From: JACDAN01 sp050698015 | Lineage (GTDB): Bacteria; Actinomycetota; Thermoleophilia; Gaiellales; Gaiellaceae | Assembly: GCA_050698015.1 (NCBI GenBank) | Contig: JBOHAU010000019.1 | Location: 1 to 64,000, forward strand | Reading direction: 5' to 3' | Length of the DNA: 64,000 nt | Shown here: positions 16,981 to 24,849 of the stretch, piece by piece | Position numbering within the stretch: position 1 is the first letter of the stretch | How the letters are laid out: each line of letters opens with the position of its first letter | Position numbers and translations under genes: made by a program | Notes under the pieces: generated by a model | The model's input: only the letters and a program-made list of their open reading frames with translations | Database searches by the model: none | What the model was told of the DNA's origin: nothing

Positions 16981-17723
16981 CGAGCAGGCTCCCCAGCACG
17001 CACCTGGCGGCGCGCCCGTTCTAGATCGTCACTCGTGTTGACCTCGAGCACGGGGCGGTCGGTCTCGCAGACGCGGATGCGGATCCCGTGTTCGAGCGCT
17101 CGGAGCTGTTCCAGGCGCTCCTGCTGCTCGAGCGGCGTCGGCGGAAGCTCGGGAAATCGCAGAACGCTCTCGCGCGTGAAGGCGTAGAGGCCCAGGTGGT
17201 GGAGCGGCTTCACCACCGACCCTGTGTCCATCGCGTCGTGCGGGATCGAACTCCTGGAGAAGTAGAGCGCATAGCCGTTCACGTCCCGCACCACCTTGAC
17301 GATGTTCGGGTCCGTCCACCACGCGGGATCCGCGAGCGGACAAGCGAGGGTGGTCATCGGCGGGAGCTCACCGGCGAGGTACGGCGAGACCAGCGTGGTG
17401 AGCATCTCGGCGGTCACGAACGGCTGGTCGCCCTGCACGTTCACGACGATGTCCGCGTCGCCGTGCCGCGCCGCCACCTCGGCAACCCTGTCGGTGCCGC
17501 TGGCGTGATCGTCGCGGGTTAGCTGGACCGTCCCGCCGAAGTCGCGCACGGTCGCGGCAATGTCCTCGCTGTCGGTCGCGACGACGACCTCGTCAAAGGC
17601 CCGACACGCCGTGGCCGCCTCGTAGACCCACTGGACGAGCGGCCGGCCGCCGAGGTCGGCGAGTGGCTTCCCGGGCAAACGGGAGGCTCCGTAACGGACG
17701 GGAACGACGGCGAGAATCTTCAC
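16977..17723 (-). CDS. kdsB: CMP-Kdo synthetase (3-deoxy-manno-octulosonate cytidylyltransferase)
   Basis: Activates Kdo with CTP to CMP-Kdo. The 248-residue protein has the standard family length. VPVRYGASRLPGKPLADL at the N-terminus is the nucleotide-binding signature, DDHASGTDRVAEV and VNVQGDQPFV are the sugar and Mg2+ (Asp) motifs, and EVNTSDDLERAR is the C-terminal signature. The GTG at 17723 puts the signature at residue 2; upstream in-frame starts only lengthen it without homologous sequence. It heads the kdsB-kdsA operon and is divergent from a methyltransferase gene. Confidence 0.92.
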   Translation of the reverse strand: MKILAVVPVRYGASRLPGKPLADLGGRPLVQWVYEAATACRAFDEVVVATDSEDIAATVRDFGGTVQLTRDDHASGTDRVAEVAARHGDADIVVNVQGDQPFVTAEMLTTLVSPYLAGELPPMTTLACPLADPAWWTDPNIVKVVRDVNGYALYFSRSSIPHDAMDTGSVVKPLHHLGLYAFTRESVLRFPELPPTPLEQQERLEQLRALEHGIRIRVCETDRPVLEVNTSDDLERARRQVRAGEPAR

Positions 17724-17759
17724 GGTGTTAGCGTGCCCGTCCTTGCGCGAGACCGCTCG

Positions 17760-18497
17760 ATGAATGACTCGACTGTGACGTTCACCAAGTACGAAACGCG
17801 CGGAGCGTACCACTGGGCCGAGCTCGCCCACCGCTTCCCGCACAGGTACTCGTCACGTCTCCACGCACAGTACGACTGGTTCGTCGACGAAGCGCGTAAG
17901 CGTCGGACGTCATTGATCGTCGATGTTGGTTGCGGAGACGCCGCGCTGACGTACTTGCTGGAGCAGGCGACCGGTGCCCGCGTCGTCGGGATCGAGCCCG
18001 AGCCTCTGGGAGTGGAGCTGGCACGCGAAGCGCTCGCCCGGGTGGATTCCTCGGTCGAGGTCCTTCAGGGGAGGGGCGAAGAGCTGCCCTTCGCCGACGG
18101 CGAAGCGTCTCTCGTTGTGATGTCGGAGGTCATTGAACACGCGCGCAAAGCGGATCCCCTCATCGACGAGGCAGCGAGGGTCGTCTCGGCGACCGGGGCG
18201 GTCCTTCTCTCGACGCCGCAATGGCAGAGCGATGACCTTCGGGAGCTCCATTTCAAGGAGTACACCGCCGACGAGCTGCGCGCTCTCTGCGCTGGGGCGT
18301 TCGAAGATGTGGAGGTCCTCGTTGCCGAGCCGCCAGGGCTGTACGACCGCTACATGTCGAACCCCTTTTGGCGCGTGGGGGTGGACGTCGCAAGCCTCCT
18401 AGGACGAAATCCCTTCACCAAGCGGCTTCGCGCTTCGTCCGGGCACGCCGGCTGGCGGGAGCTCTTTGCGATCGCCTCCCGCCCAAAGGTCGCCTAG
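17760..18497 (+). CDS. SAM-dependent methyltransferase (245 aa)
   Basis: Methyltransf_11-type core: motif I LIVDVGCGDAALTYLLE near residue 51, acidic VVGIEPEPL, motif II MSEVIEHARKADPLIDEAARV and the post-motif TGAVLLSTPQ. A ~50-residue N-terminal extension begins with a TFTKYETRGAYHW segment. The ATG at 17760 is preferred over GTG at 17733, because the GTG falls inside a TAGCGT (17729-17734) that looks like a -10 element. It is divergent from kdsB. Acceptor unknown; glycan or lipid-linked sugar methylation is inferred. Confidence 0.88.
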   Translation: MNDSTVTFTKYETRGAYHWAELAHRFPHRYSSRLHAQYDWFVDEARKRRTSLIVDVGCGDAALTYLLEQATGARVVGIEPEPLGVELAREALARVDSSVEVLQGRGEELPFADGEASLVVMSEVIEHARKADPLIDEAARVVSATGAVLLSTPQWQSDDLRELHFKEYTADELRALCAGAFEDVEVLVAEPPGLYDRYMSNPFWRVGVDVASLLGRNPFTKRLRASSGHAGWRELFAIASRPKVA

Positions 18498-18500
18498 GGT
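18495..18500 (+). promoter_or_regulatory. Candidate -10 element, TAGGGT, of a leaderless promoter
   Basis: TAGGGT overlaps the stop codon of the upstream gene and lies 6 bases before the ATG at 18507. It could be coincidental, because a TAG stop is part of it; it is listed because the spacing matches other unit heads. Confidence 0.3.
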
Positions 18501-18506
18501 CCCCGC

Positions 18507-19331
18507 ATGTTCGGGCGCGCCCAGCTGAAAACACGCGAGGAGGTCGAGCGTCGTGTCGCGGAGCTCGGCTGGTGGTACCACCATTTCGAGCTTCCGAGCG
18601 GGGTTTGGACCGGCGATGGGCAGCCGCCGGCGTACTGCCCGGCGGACCGGTGGGCGCTGATCGCGCCACACCTCCCGGACGACCTCAGCGGGAAGTCGGT
18701 GGTTGACGTGGGCGGGAACTCGGGGTACTTCAGCGTGCAGATGAAGCTGCGCGGCGCCGCGAGATGCGTGATGGTCGAACCGGTTCGCGACTTCGTCGAT
18801 CAGGCGAAATTTGTCGCTTCGCAATTCGGCGTGCGCATCGAGGTCGTAAACGACGACGTCCACGCATATTGCCTCACTACGAGCGAACGGTTCGACTACG
18901 TCCTCTTCCTGGGCCTCTTCTACCACCTGAAGTACCCCGTCCTCGTACTCGATCGGCTGGCTGAGATGACGAAGACGCTGATGTTCTTTAACTCGCATAT
19001 CGAGGGACCGCCCACGAGCGAGAGTGACGGAGCCGGCAAGCCGGCCGACCTCGACAGGGAGGATCTTGCTGCCGGGACGTTTCCCCGGTTGTCGTTCATT
19101 GAGGGTGCATATCGGGGCGACCTCTCGAATTGGTGGATCCCGAACTACCAGGCGCTCGAGCCGTTGGCGCGCAGTGCCGGTCTGAGGGTGGTCGCCCGCC
19201 CGCATCCCGAGATGCTCGTCCTCGAGCCCATGCGCCACCTCGGAACCGCGCGATATCGCCGCCTCGTCTTCCCCCGCTATGGCAAGTCGGGCGGGGCAAT
19301 TTTTCCAGGATCACCCCGAAATCGGCTGTGA
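18507..19331 (+). CDS. SAM-dependent methyltransferase, DUF1698/CmoB-like (274 aa)
   Basis: The protein starts with a helical VERRVAELGWWYHHFELPSG segment, then motif I VVDVGGNSGYFSVQMK near residue 68, MVEPVRDFVDQAKF, and the characteristic FDYVLFLGLFYHLKYPVLVLDRL. This order matches the DUF1698 group that includes the tRNA enzyme CmoB, but many members sit in glycan loci and modify sugars. It follows another methyltransferase by 9 bases. A sugar acceptor is more likely here than tRNA; this is inferred from context. Confidence 0.87.
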   Translation: MFGRAQLKTREEVERRVAELGWWYHHFELPSGVWTGDGQPPAYCPADRWALIAPHLPDDLSGKSVVDVGGNSGYFSVQMKLRGAARCVMVEPVRDFVDQAKFVASQFGVRIEVVNDDVHAYCLTTSERFDYVLFLGLFYHLKYPVLVLDRLAEMTKTLMFFNSHIEGPPTSESDGAGKPADLDREDLAAGTFPRLSFIEGAYRGDLSNWWIPNYQALEPLARSAGLRVVARPHPEMLVLEPMRHLGTARYRRLVFPRYGKSGGAIFPGSPRNRL

Positions 19332-19341
19332 CCGTAACGAG

Positions 19342-20553
19342 CTACCCCCGCGCTGTCACTCCTACCCGCGCCGGGCTCCGCGCTGACTGCTCGCGGCTTA
19401 GCGCGACATCGCGGCGGAGCCCAAGGACGCTCAGGAAGAACGAGCTGAAGATCACCTGGACGCCGAGCGCGACGAGCGTCACCCCGAGCAGTGCTTCGTG
19501 CTCCCGCGCCAGTGCCCCGAACCCGCCGCTTGCCCACTCGACGAAGATCGCCATCAGCAGGATCGCCCCGGCTACGAACAGCCCGAGGCCGAGCAGAAGC
19601 CCGTGCTCCAAGCGGATCCGCGACCAGGCGAGCTCCAAGCGGGGATCGCTGTCGCCGAGGTACAGCACTGCGTAGGTTCGCGCGAACAGCCCGAGCTGAA
19701 CGATCTGGGCGCCGACGAGCGTCGCCGCCATGCCCACGATCATCGGGTGCTCGTACCACGTCCAGCCGAACAGGTCGATCGGCCCCATCGAGAGTGGCAG
19801 CACGATCAGCAGGCCGAGCGCGAGCAGGATCGCACCGGGAATGAGGAACAAGAAGGTCGCGCTGTGGACGAGCAGAAACCGGAGGCTCCGCCAACCGTCG
19901 CGCACGGTGTGCAGCTTCGAATCCCCGGCGCGGGCGTGGTAGTCGATCGGCACCTCGGACAGGACGACGCCGCGCTTCGCGCTTTTGAGAATCATCTCGA
20001 GCGCGAACTCCATGCCCGTCGCCTGGAGCTCGAGTTTCGGCAGCACGGAGCGACGGAACATCCGCATCCCGCAATAGGCGTCGGAGACGCGCAGGCCGAA
20101 GAACAGGTTGATCAGCCGGGTCAGGATCGGATTGCCCACGTGGCGATGGAGCCACGGCATCGCGCCTGTGTAGATCTCACCCCTGAGCCGCGACCCGAGC
20201 ACCATCTCAGCGCCCTTGTCAATCTCGGCCATGAAGTCCTCGAGCTTGCTGAAGTCGTACGTCTCGTCGGCGTCGCCCATGACGATTACGTCGCCGCGCG
20301 CCGACCCCAGGCCTGTCAGGTACGCACGCCCGTAGCCGCGCTGCTCCTCGTGAATGACCGTGGCGCCCTCGCGCTCTGCGATCTCGACGGAGCGGTCGGT
20401 GGAGCCGTTGTCGACGACGATCACCTCGCCGGTCTTTCCGAGCCGTTCGATCCCCCTCCACGCCGAGCGGACGACGTTTCCGACGCCCTCCTCCTCGTTG
20501 AGGCACGGGATGACGACGGAGATCTCGACAGCGGCGTCGGAGGCGGCGACCAA
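19342..20553 (-). CDS. GT2 glycosyltransferase with C-terminal membrane domain (403 aa)
   Basis: The N-terminal GT-A domain (about 10-235) has VVIPCLNEEEGVGNVV, EVIVVDNGSTDRS and VMGDADETYDFS. Four hydrophobic segments follow (about 235-385). This is the GtrB/dolichyl-P-glucose-synthase-like layout, which makes polyprenyl-phosphate sugars for GT-C enzymes such as those at 8361 and 22675. The TTG start at 20553 has a TACAGT ten bases upstream; no better start lies downstream before the first beta strand. Confidence 0.9.
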   Translation of the reverse strand: MVAASDAAVEISVVIPCLNEEEGVGNVVRSAWRGIERLGKTGEVIVVDNGSTDRSVEIAEREGATVIHEEQRGYGRAYLTGLGSARGDVIVMGDADETYDFSKLEDFMAEIDKGAEMVLGSRLRGEIYTGAMPWLHRHVGNPILTRLINLFFGLRVSDAYCGMRMFRRSVLPKLELQATGMEFALEMILKSAKRGVVLSEVPIDYHARAGDSKLHTVRDGWRSLRFLLVHSATFLFLIPGAILLALGLLIVLPLSMGPIDLFGWTWYEHPMIVGMAATLVGAQIVQLGLFARTYAVLYLGDSDPRLELAWSRIRLEHGLLLGLGLFVAGAILLMAIFVEWASGGFGALAREHEALLGVTLVALGVQVIFSSFFLSVLGLRRDVALSREQSARSPARVGVTARG

Positions 20554-20563
20554 AGCGCGGGCG

Positions 20564-20569
20564 ACTGTA
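20564..20569 (-). promoter_or_regulatory. Candidate -10 element, TACAGT, of a leaderless promoter
   Basis: On the minus strand TACAGT lies 10 bases before the TTG start at 20553, inside the short divergent gap to the gene at 20611. Inferred from the recurring spacing; no -35 recognised. Confidence 0.35.
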
Positions 20570-20610
20570 ACAAAGCCTCGTAATTGCCCCGTAAACTCGC
20601 CTCGCGACCA

Positions 20611-21621
20611 ATGGGGATAGGTGTCGTCATCGTCGCCTACGACGCCGGGCCCCGGCTCGTTCGCTGCGTCGAGTCTCTCGCCGATGACGCAGCCGACGGC
20701 GTGGAGATCGTCGTCGTCAACAACGGGGCTCGCAGCCCGGAGATCGAGTGGGCGGATCAGGCCTCGTTCGTGAAGCTGCTCGAGCCGGGAGGCAATGTCG
20801 GGTTCGCAACCGGCTGCAATCTCGGCGTCTCGGCGACGGACGCAGACACACTGGTCTTCCTCAACCCCGACACGGTCGTGGCTCCCGCGGCGATCAGCGC
20901 GCTCGCTTCGCGGGTCGAAGACCCGTCAGTTGGCGTCGCGATGGCGCGGCTGCGGCTGCTGGACGACCCCGATCTTCTCAACTCGAGCGGCGCCGCGCTG
21001 CACATCTCGGGCCTAGGCTGGTCGAGTGGTCACGGCGAGCCGGCGGCGTCCGTCGACACGCTGCGGGAGATCGCCTACGCGAACGGCTCCGCGCTTGCGA
21101 TCCGGCGAGAGGTGTTCGAGGCGCTGGGCCGCTTCACCGACGAGTTCTTCATCTACCTCGAGGACGCCGAGCTCAGCTGGCGGGCCCGGCTGGCCGGCCT
21201 TCGCGTCGTCCTCGATCCGGCGGCAGACGTGTACCACGACTACGAGTACGCCCGAAACCCGACGAAGCTCTACTACATGGAACGAAACCGTCTCCTGCTC
21301 GTGCTGACCGCCTACCAGCTCCGCACGATCCTCGTGCTGCTGCCCTTGCTGCTCGCGACCGAGCTCGGTATGGCTGCGCTCGCCGCGCGCCAGGGCTGGC
21401 TCCGCGACAAGATTGCGGCGTGGCGCTGGTCGCTGAGACAGCGCGGTTGGCTCCGCGCGCATCGCCGTGAGACGCAGGCGCTCCGGCGCGTCCCGGATCG
21501 CGAGCTCGCTCGCTACCTAACGCCGGTCGTCGACCCGAAGATGATCGCGCTGCCCGCCGCGCTGCGGCTCGCGAACCCGGTCATGCGGGCCTACTGGGCG
21601 GTGGCCCGGCGGGTTCTGTAG
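20611..21621 (+). CDS. GT2 rhamnosyltransferase-like glycosyltransferase (336 aa)
   Basis: GT-A family 2 enzyme of the WbbL/rhamnosyltransferase type: GVVIVAYDAGPRLVRCVESL at the N-terminus, GNVGFATGCNLG, FLNPDTVVAP near residue 90 (DxD region) and FIYLEDAELSWRARLAG near residue 187. The C-terminal ~100 residues contain one hydrophobic helix pair and basic tails. The ATG at 20611 places the first beta strand at residue 3; the TTG at 20584 would add a non-conserved extension. It overlaps the convergent gene at 21581 by 41 bases. Confidence 0.9.
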   Translation: MGIGVVIVAYDAGPRLVRCVESLADDAADGVEIVVVNNGARSPEIEWADQASFVKLLEPGGNVGFATGCNLGVSATDADTLVFLNPDTVVAPAAISALASRVEDPSVGVAMARLRLLDDPDLLNSSGAALHISGLGWSSGHGEPAASVDTLREIAYANGSALAIRREVFEALGRFTDEFFIYLEDAELSWRARLAGLRVVLDPAADVYHDYEYARNPTKLYYMERNRLLLVLTAYQLRTILVLLPLLLATELGMAALAARQGWLRDKIAAWRWSLRQRGWLRAHRRETQALRRVPDRELARYLTPVVDPKMIALPAALRLANPVMRAYWAVARRVL

Positions 21622-22621
21622 GGGCGGTCGCCGCCAGTTCGCGCGAGCGGCGCGAGAGCACCGGCACGACGCTCCTCCCCCTGGCCAGCGCGCGGCGGAT
21701 CTCGCGCGAGGAGACGACGCGCCGGTCCTGGACGGCACGCCGCTCGCGCAGGATCTCGGGGAGACCGCGGAGTGCGTCCCGCTTGGCGCGGAACGCCACC
21801 CCGGCGCGGCGCGTGATCGCGAATGCAGCGAGGGTGGCCAGATTCACGAGCAGGTGCTGGGGGAGGTAGAGCCAGAACAGTGCCGATGGCATGTCCTTGA
21901 CGTACGTCCAGACGATGTTGCGGTGGGTGTGGTAGAGCATGAAGTCGCTGTCCCGGCATGCGGCGGACGAGCCGACGTGGCGCGCGACCGCGCCCGGCAC
22001 GTACATCGAACGGTGGCCGACGAGGCGGAGCCTGAAGCCGAGATCGACGTCTTCGTAGTAACAGAAGAACCGCTCGTCGAAGCCGCCGACGGCGAGGAAA
22101 GCGTCGCGCCGATAGAGGGCAGCGGCTGCGCTCGCCGAAAACACCTCTCGGGGCGCTGCCGCCGAAGAAGACGACTCGCCCCGACCGCCCTGCCAGGCGA
22201 CGCCGCTGACGTGCATCACGTCGCCGGCGGCATCGAGACGCCCGGGATCCGAGTCCATCACGATCCGGCTTGAGAACGACGCGGATCCGGGAGCGGCCTC
22301 TGCGGCACGCAGGAGCTCCTCGAGCCACCGCGCCTCCGGGAACGCGTCCGGGTTGAGGAGCGCGAGCCATTCGGAGTCGCCCGCCTCGCGCGCCGCGAGG
22401 TTGTTCGCCGCCGCGAAGCCCACGTTCGCGTCGAGCCGGATTACCTCGACGCTTGGGAACTCGGCCTCAACGCCGTCAGCAGACCCGTCGGTGCTCCCGT
22501 TGTCGACGACGAGGATCCGGTCTGGCGCTCGCGTCTGCTCCGCCAGCGCGGCGAGCGAGCGGCGGAGGAAGCGGCCCGAGTTCGCGTTCACGATCGCCAC
22601 GGCAACGCGAGGTCGCTCCAC
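21581..22621 (-). CDS. GT2 rhamnosyltransferase-like glycosyltransferase (346 aa)
   Basis: GT-A family 2 enzyme: VAVAIVNANSGRFLRRSL, ILVVDNGSTDGSADG, NVGFAAANNLAA, LLNPDAFPEARW (metal-site region near residue 91) and FFCYYEDVDLGFRLRLVG. It is close in layout to the gene at 20611, so the pair may be an old duplication. The GTG start at 22621 has TAGAGT 6 bases upstream. The C-terminal 20 residues overlap the end of the convergent gene. Sugar unknown. Confidence 0.9.
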   Translation of the reverse strand: MERPRVAVAIVNANSGRFLRRSLAALAEQTRAPDRILVVDNGSTDGSADGVEAEFPSVEVIRLDANVGFAAANNLAAREAGDSEWLALLNPDAFPEARWLEELLRAAEAAPGSASFSSRIVMDSDPGRLDAAGDVMHVSGVAWQGGRGESSSSAAAPREVFSASAAAALYRRDAFLAVGGFDERFFCYYEDVDLGFRLRLVGHRSMYVPGAVARHVGSSAACRDSDFMLYHTHRNIVWTYVKDMPSALFWLYLPQHLLVNLATLAAFAITRRAGVAFRAKRDALRGLPEILRERRAVQDRRVVSSREIRRALARGRSVVPVLSRRSRELAATAPTEPAGPPPSRPA

Positions 22622-22627
22622 GCGGCG

Positions 22628-22633
22628 ACTCTA
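22628..22633 (-). promoter_or_regulatory. Candidate -10 element, TAGAGT, of a leaderless promoter
   Basis: On the minus strand TAGAGT lies 6 bases before the GTG start at 22621. Together with the TACAAT on the plus strand at 22662-22667 it gives the divergent pair two back-to-back candidate leaderless promoters within about 55 bases. Confidence 0.45.
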
Positions 22634-22661
22634 GCCGGGCTCGGCGCCGGCCCCCGGCTCC

Positions 22662-22667
22662 TACAAT
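22662..22667 (+). promoter_or_regulatory. Candidate -10 element, TACAAT, that argues for the GTG start at 22675
   Basis: TACAAT overlaps the in-frame ATG at 22666 and lies 7 bases before the in-frame GTG at 22675. If it is a -10 element, the ATG cannot be in the transcript and the GTG is the start. The wording matches the element at 4593 closely (CTAGAATGGCCG versus CTACAATGGCCG). Confidence 0.45.
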
Positions 22668-22674
22668 GGCCGCC

Positions 22675-24849
22675 GTGCTCCGGGACGCCGCTCACAGCGC
22701 GCACGGCCGAGCGCGGAGCGGATTCCGGGTCGCCGGCCTGAGCGTCCCAGCGGCGCTCACCGCTGCCGGAGTCCTGCTCCTGACGGTCGTCGTGCGTTAC
22801 GTGCTGGCGCTCGACCAGACGGCGCCGTGGCTGATGGGCGACGAGTTGCGCTACGCGGAGATGGCGAAGAGTTTTCTCGAGGAGGGCAGGCTCCTCTTCC
22901 GCGAGCAGTTCACGTCGTTCGCGAGCGCCTATCCGGCGTTGATTTCGCCCGGCTGGGCTGCGTCGGACATCGAGACCGCGTACGAGTTCGCGAAAGCCGT
23001 GAACGTCGTGCTCATGACCTGCTCGGCGGTTGTCGTCTTCTTCTGGACGCGCAGGCTGGGGACGACGGCGTTCGCCCTCGCGGCGGCCGGTCTCGTCCTC
23101 CTGATGCCGACGTTCACGTACACGGGCATGCTCATGACCGAGAACGCCGCGGTCCCAGCGTTCCTGCTCGCGGCGTTCCTGATGGCCGTCGCGCTAGAAC
23201 GCGGAAGCGTCGCCCTGCAGCTGGCCGCGATCGGGGCGATCGCGCTGGCGGCGCTGCTACGTGTGCAGGTTGCGACGCTCGCGCTCGTCTTCCCGGCGGC
23301 GATCGTCCTCGACGCCTGGCTCGCGCGCTGCGCCGGCACCCGGCCCGTTCGGGAGTCGCTCCGGCGGTTCGTCCCGGCCGTCGTCGCCCTCGCGTCGGGG
23401 GCGCTGCTGTACCTCGTCTACATCGTGCTGTCCGGCGGATCCCTCACTAGTGGCCTAGGTGCGTACGACGCCGTCGCGGGAGCCGACTACGACGTTTTGG
23501 ACGTCGTACGCTGGGCGGTCTGGCACGTCGGGGAACTAGTCCTGTCCGTCGGCGTTCTGCCGGCGCTCGCGTTGGTCGCGCTGGTCGCGTCCGCGGCGCG
23601 GCAAGGAGGGCTCGCGTCGCCGGCCGAGCGTGCATTCGTCGCTGTCGGAGCCATCGCGACGGTCGCCTTCGTCCTCCAGGCTGCAGCGTTCGCGTCGCGC
23701 TTCTCGGGGCGCATCGAGGAGCGGTACATGGTGTACACCTCGCCACTCCTCCTCATGGCTCTGGTCGTCTGGGTAGCGCGGGAACGAGAGCGAGCGCGGC
23801 TCGCGGCCGTGGTCGGCTGCGCCGCCTGCGCGCTCTTTGCGTTGACGATCCCGTTCGAGCGCCTCTTCAACGTCGGCCTCTTCGGAGACACGTTCGGACT
23901 GATCCCGTTCATGCGGCTCTCGACGTTCCTCGACGCCGGAGTGGAGGACCTGCGCATCGTCGTGGCCGCGGGCCTCGCGGCCGCCGTTGCGCTCTTTCTC
24001 GCCCTCCCCTGGAAGGTCGCCCGCGTCGCACTCCCGAGCGTCGTCGCCGGCTTTCTTCTCCTTTCCGGCTACACGGTCCACGGCACGATCCGCGACCAGT
24101 CGCAGGCAACGAGGGCGGCGCAGGGCGCCGCAGATCCGAGCTGGGTCGACCACGCCGTCGGCGACGACGCAAGGGTCGGGTTCGTCTACGGCCCGAACGT
24201 GAGCTCGAACCCGCACCTCCTCTGGCAGGCAGAGTTTTGGAACCGGAGCATTGACAACGTCTACGTACACGGCACCGATCCCGACCCCTCCTACTCGAAC
24301 GACGAGATCCGGATCGACGCGCATGGTCGGCTAGTGCCGAAGGAGGCGGGAGACGCGCAGCTGGAGGAGCCGTACCTGGTCGCCGACCCGGCGCTCGGGA
24401 TCGTCGGCGAGGTCGTTGCCCAGCCTGGGCCTATCGCGCTGATCCAGCTCGATCCTCCCGCTCGCGTCGAGCAGACGCTCGACGGTGTGTACGGCGATGG
24501 ATGGTCGGGGCCCAACGCTGCGCTGAACCGGTACGCCCCGCTGAGTGGTGGCGCTCGGCGGATCAAGGTGGACGTCTCGCGGGCCGGCTGGGACGGCCCA
24601 GATCTCCCTGGCCGCGTCGAGATCCGCGTCGGCCCCCTGCGGATGATGGGAAGCGATCCGTCCCTTGCCCGCGTAACCGCCGCGCGGCAATGGACTGTCC
24701 ACTCGAAGACCGCCCGGAGTTTCGTGCTGCCGTTGCCTCCCGCCCCATTCCGCGTCGAGGTGAGCGTCACACCGACCTTCTCCCCCGCCCAGTTCGGCCA
24801 CGGCGATGCCCGGCAGCTCGGCGCCCAGCTGGGGTTCTCGCCCGCATGA
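22675..24849 (+). CDS. GT-C (GT39/ArnT-like) polytopic glycosyltransferase, paralogue of the gene at 8361
   Basis: About 724 residues: some 12 hydrophobic segments in the first 470 residues, then a soluble C-terminal part. WLMGDELRYAEMAKSF near residue 49 carries the acidic pair of GT-C enzymes in the first external loop. Homology to the gene at 8361 runs end to end, including TYTGMLMTENA and the final FSPAQFGHGDARQLGAQ. The start is placed at GTG 22675 because a TACAAT -10-like element covers the ATG at 22666; with that ATG the protein would be 727 residues. It overlaps the next gene by 4 bases. It probably transfers a polyprenyl-phosphate sugar outside the membrane. Confidence 0.85.
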   Translation: MLRDAAHSAHGRARSGFRVAGLSVPAALTAAGVLLLTVVVRYVLALDQTAPWLMGDELRYAEMAKSFLEEGRLLFREQFTSFASAYPALISPGWAASDIETAYEFAKAVNVVLMTCSAVVVFFWTRRLGTTAFALAAAGLVLLMPTFTYTGMLMTENAAVPAFLLAAFLMAVALERGSVALQLAAIGAIALAALLRVQVATLALVFPAAIVLDAWLARCAGTRPVRESLRRFVPAVVALASGALLYLVYIVLSGGSLTSGLGAYDAVAGADYDVLDVVRWAVWHVGELVLSVGVLPALALVALVASAARQGGLASPAERAFVAVGAIATVAFVLQAAAFASRFSGRIEERYMVYTSPLLLMALVVWVARERERARLAAVVGCAACALFALTIPFERLFNVGLFGDTFGLIPFMRLSTFLDAGVEDLRIVVAAGLAAAVALFLALPWKVARVALPSVVAGFLLLSGYTVHGTIRDQSQATRAAQGAADPSWVDHAVGDDARVGFVYGPNVSSNPHLLWQAEFWNRSIDNVYVHGTDPDPSYSNDEIRIDAHGRLVPKEAGDAQLEEPYLVADPALGIVGEVVAQPGPIALIQLDPPARVEQTLDGVYGDGWSGPNAALNRYAPLSGGARRIKVDVSRAGWDGPDLPGRVEIRVGPLRMMGSDPSLARVTAARQWTVHSKTARSFVLPLPPAPFRVEVSVTPTFSPAQFGHGDARQLGAQLGFSPA

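Noticed and set aside
18507..19331. Calling the DUF1698-like methyltransferase a tRNA-modifying CmoB
   Set aside because: It sits among glycan genes next to another methyltransferase, and no partner CmoA is visible.
24249..24258. TTGACA-like -35 sequence
   Set aside because: It lies inside the coding part of the GT-C gene with no matching -10 and no gene start downstream.
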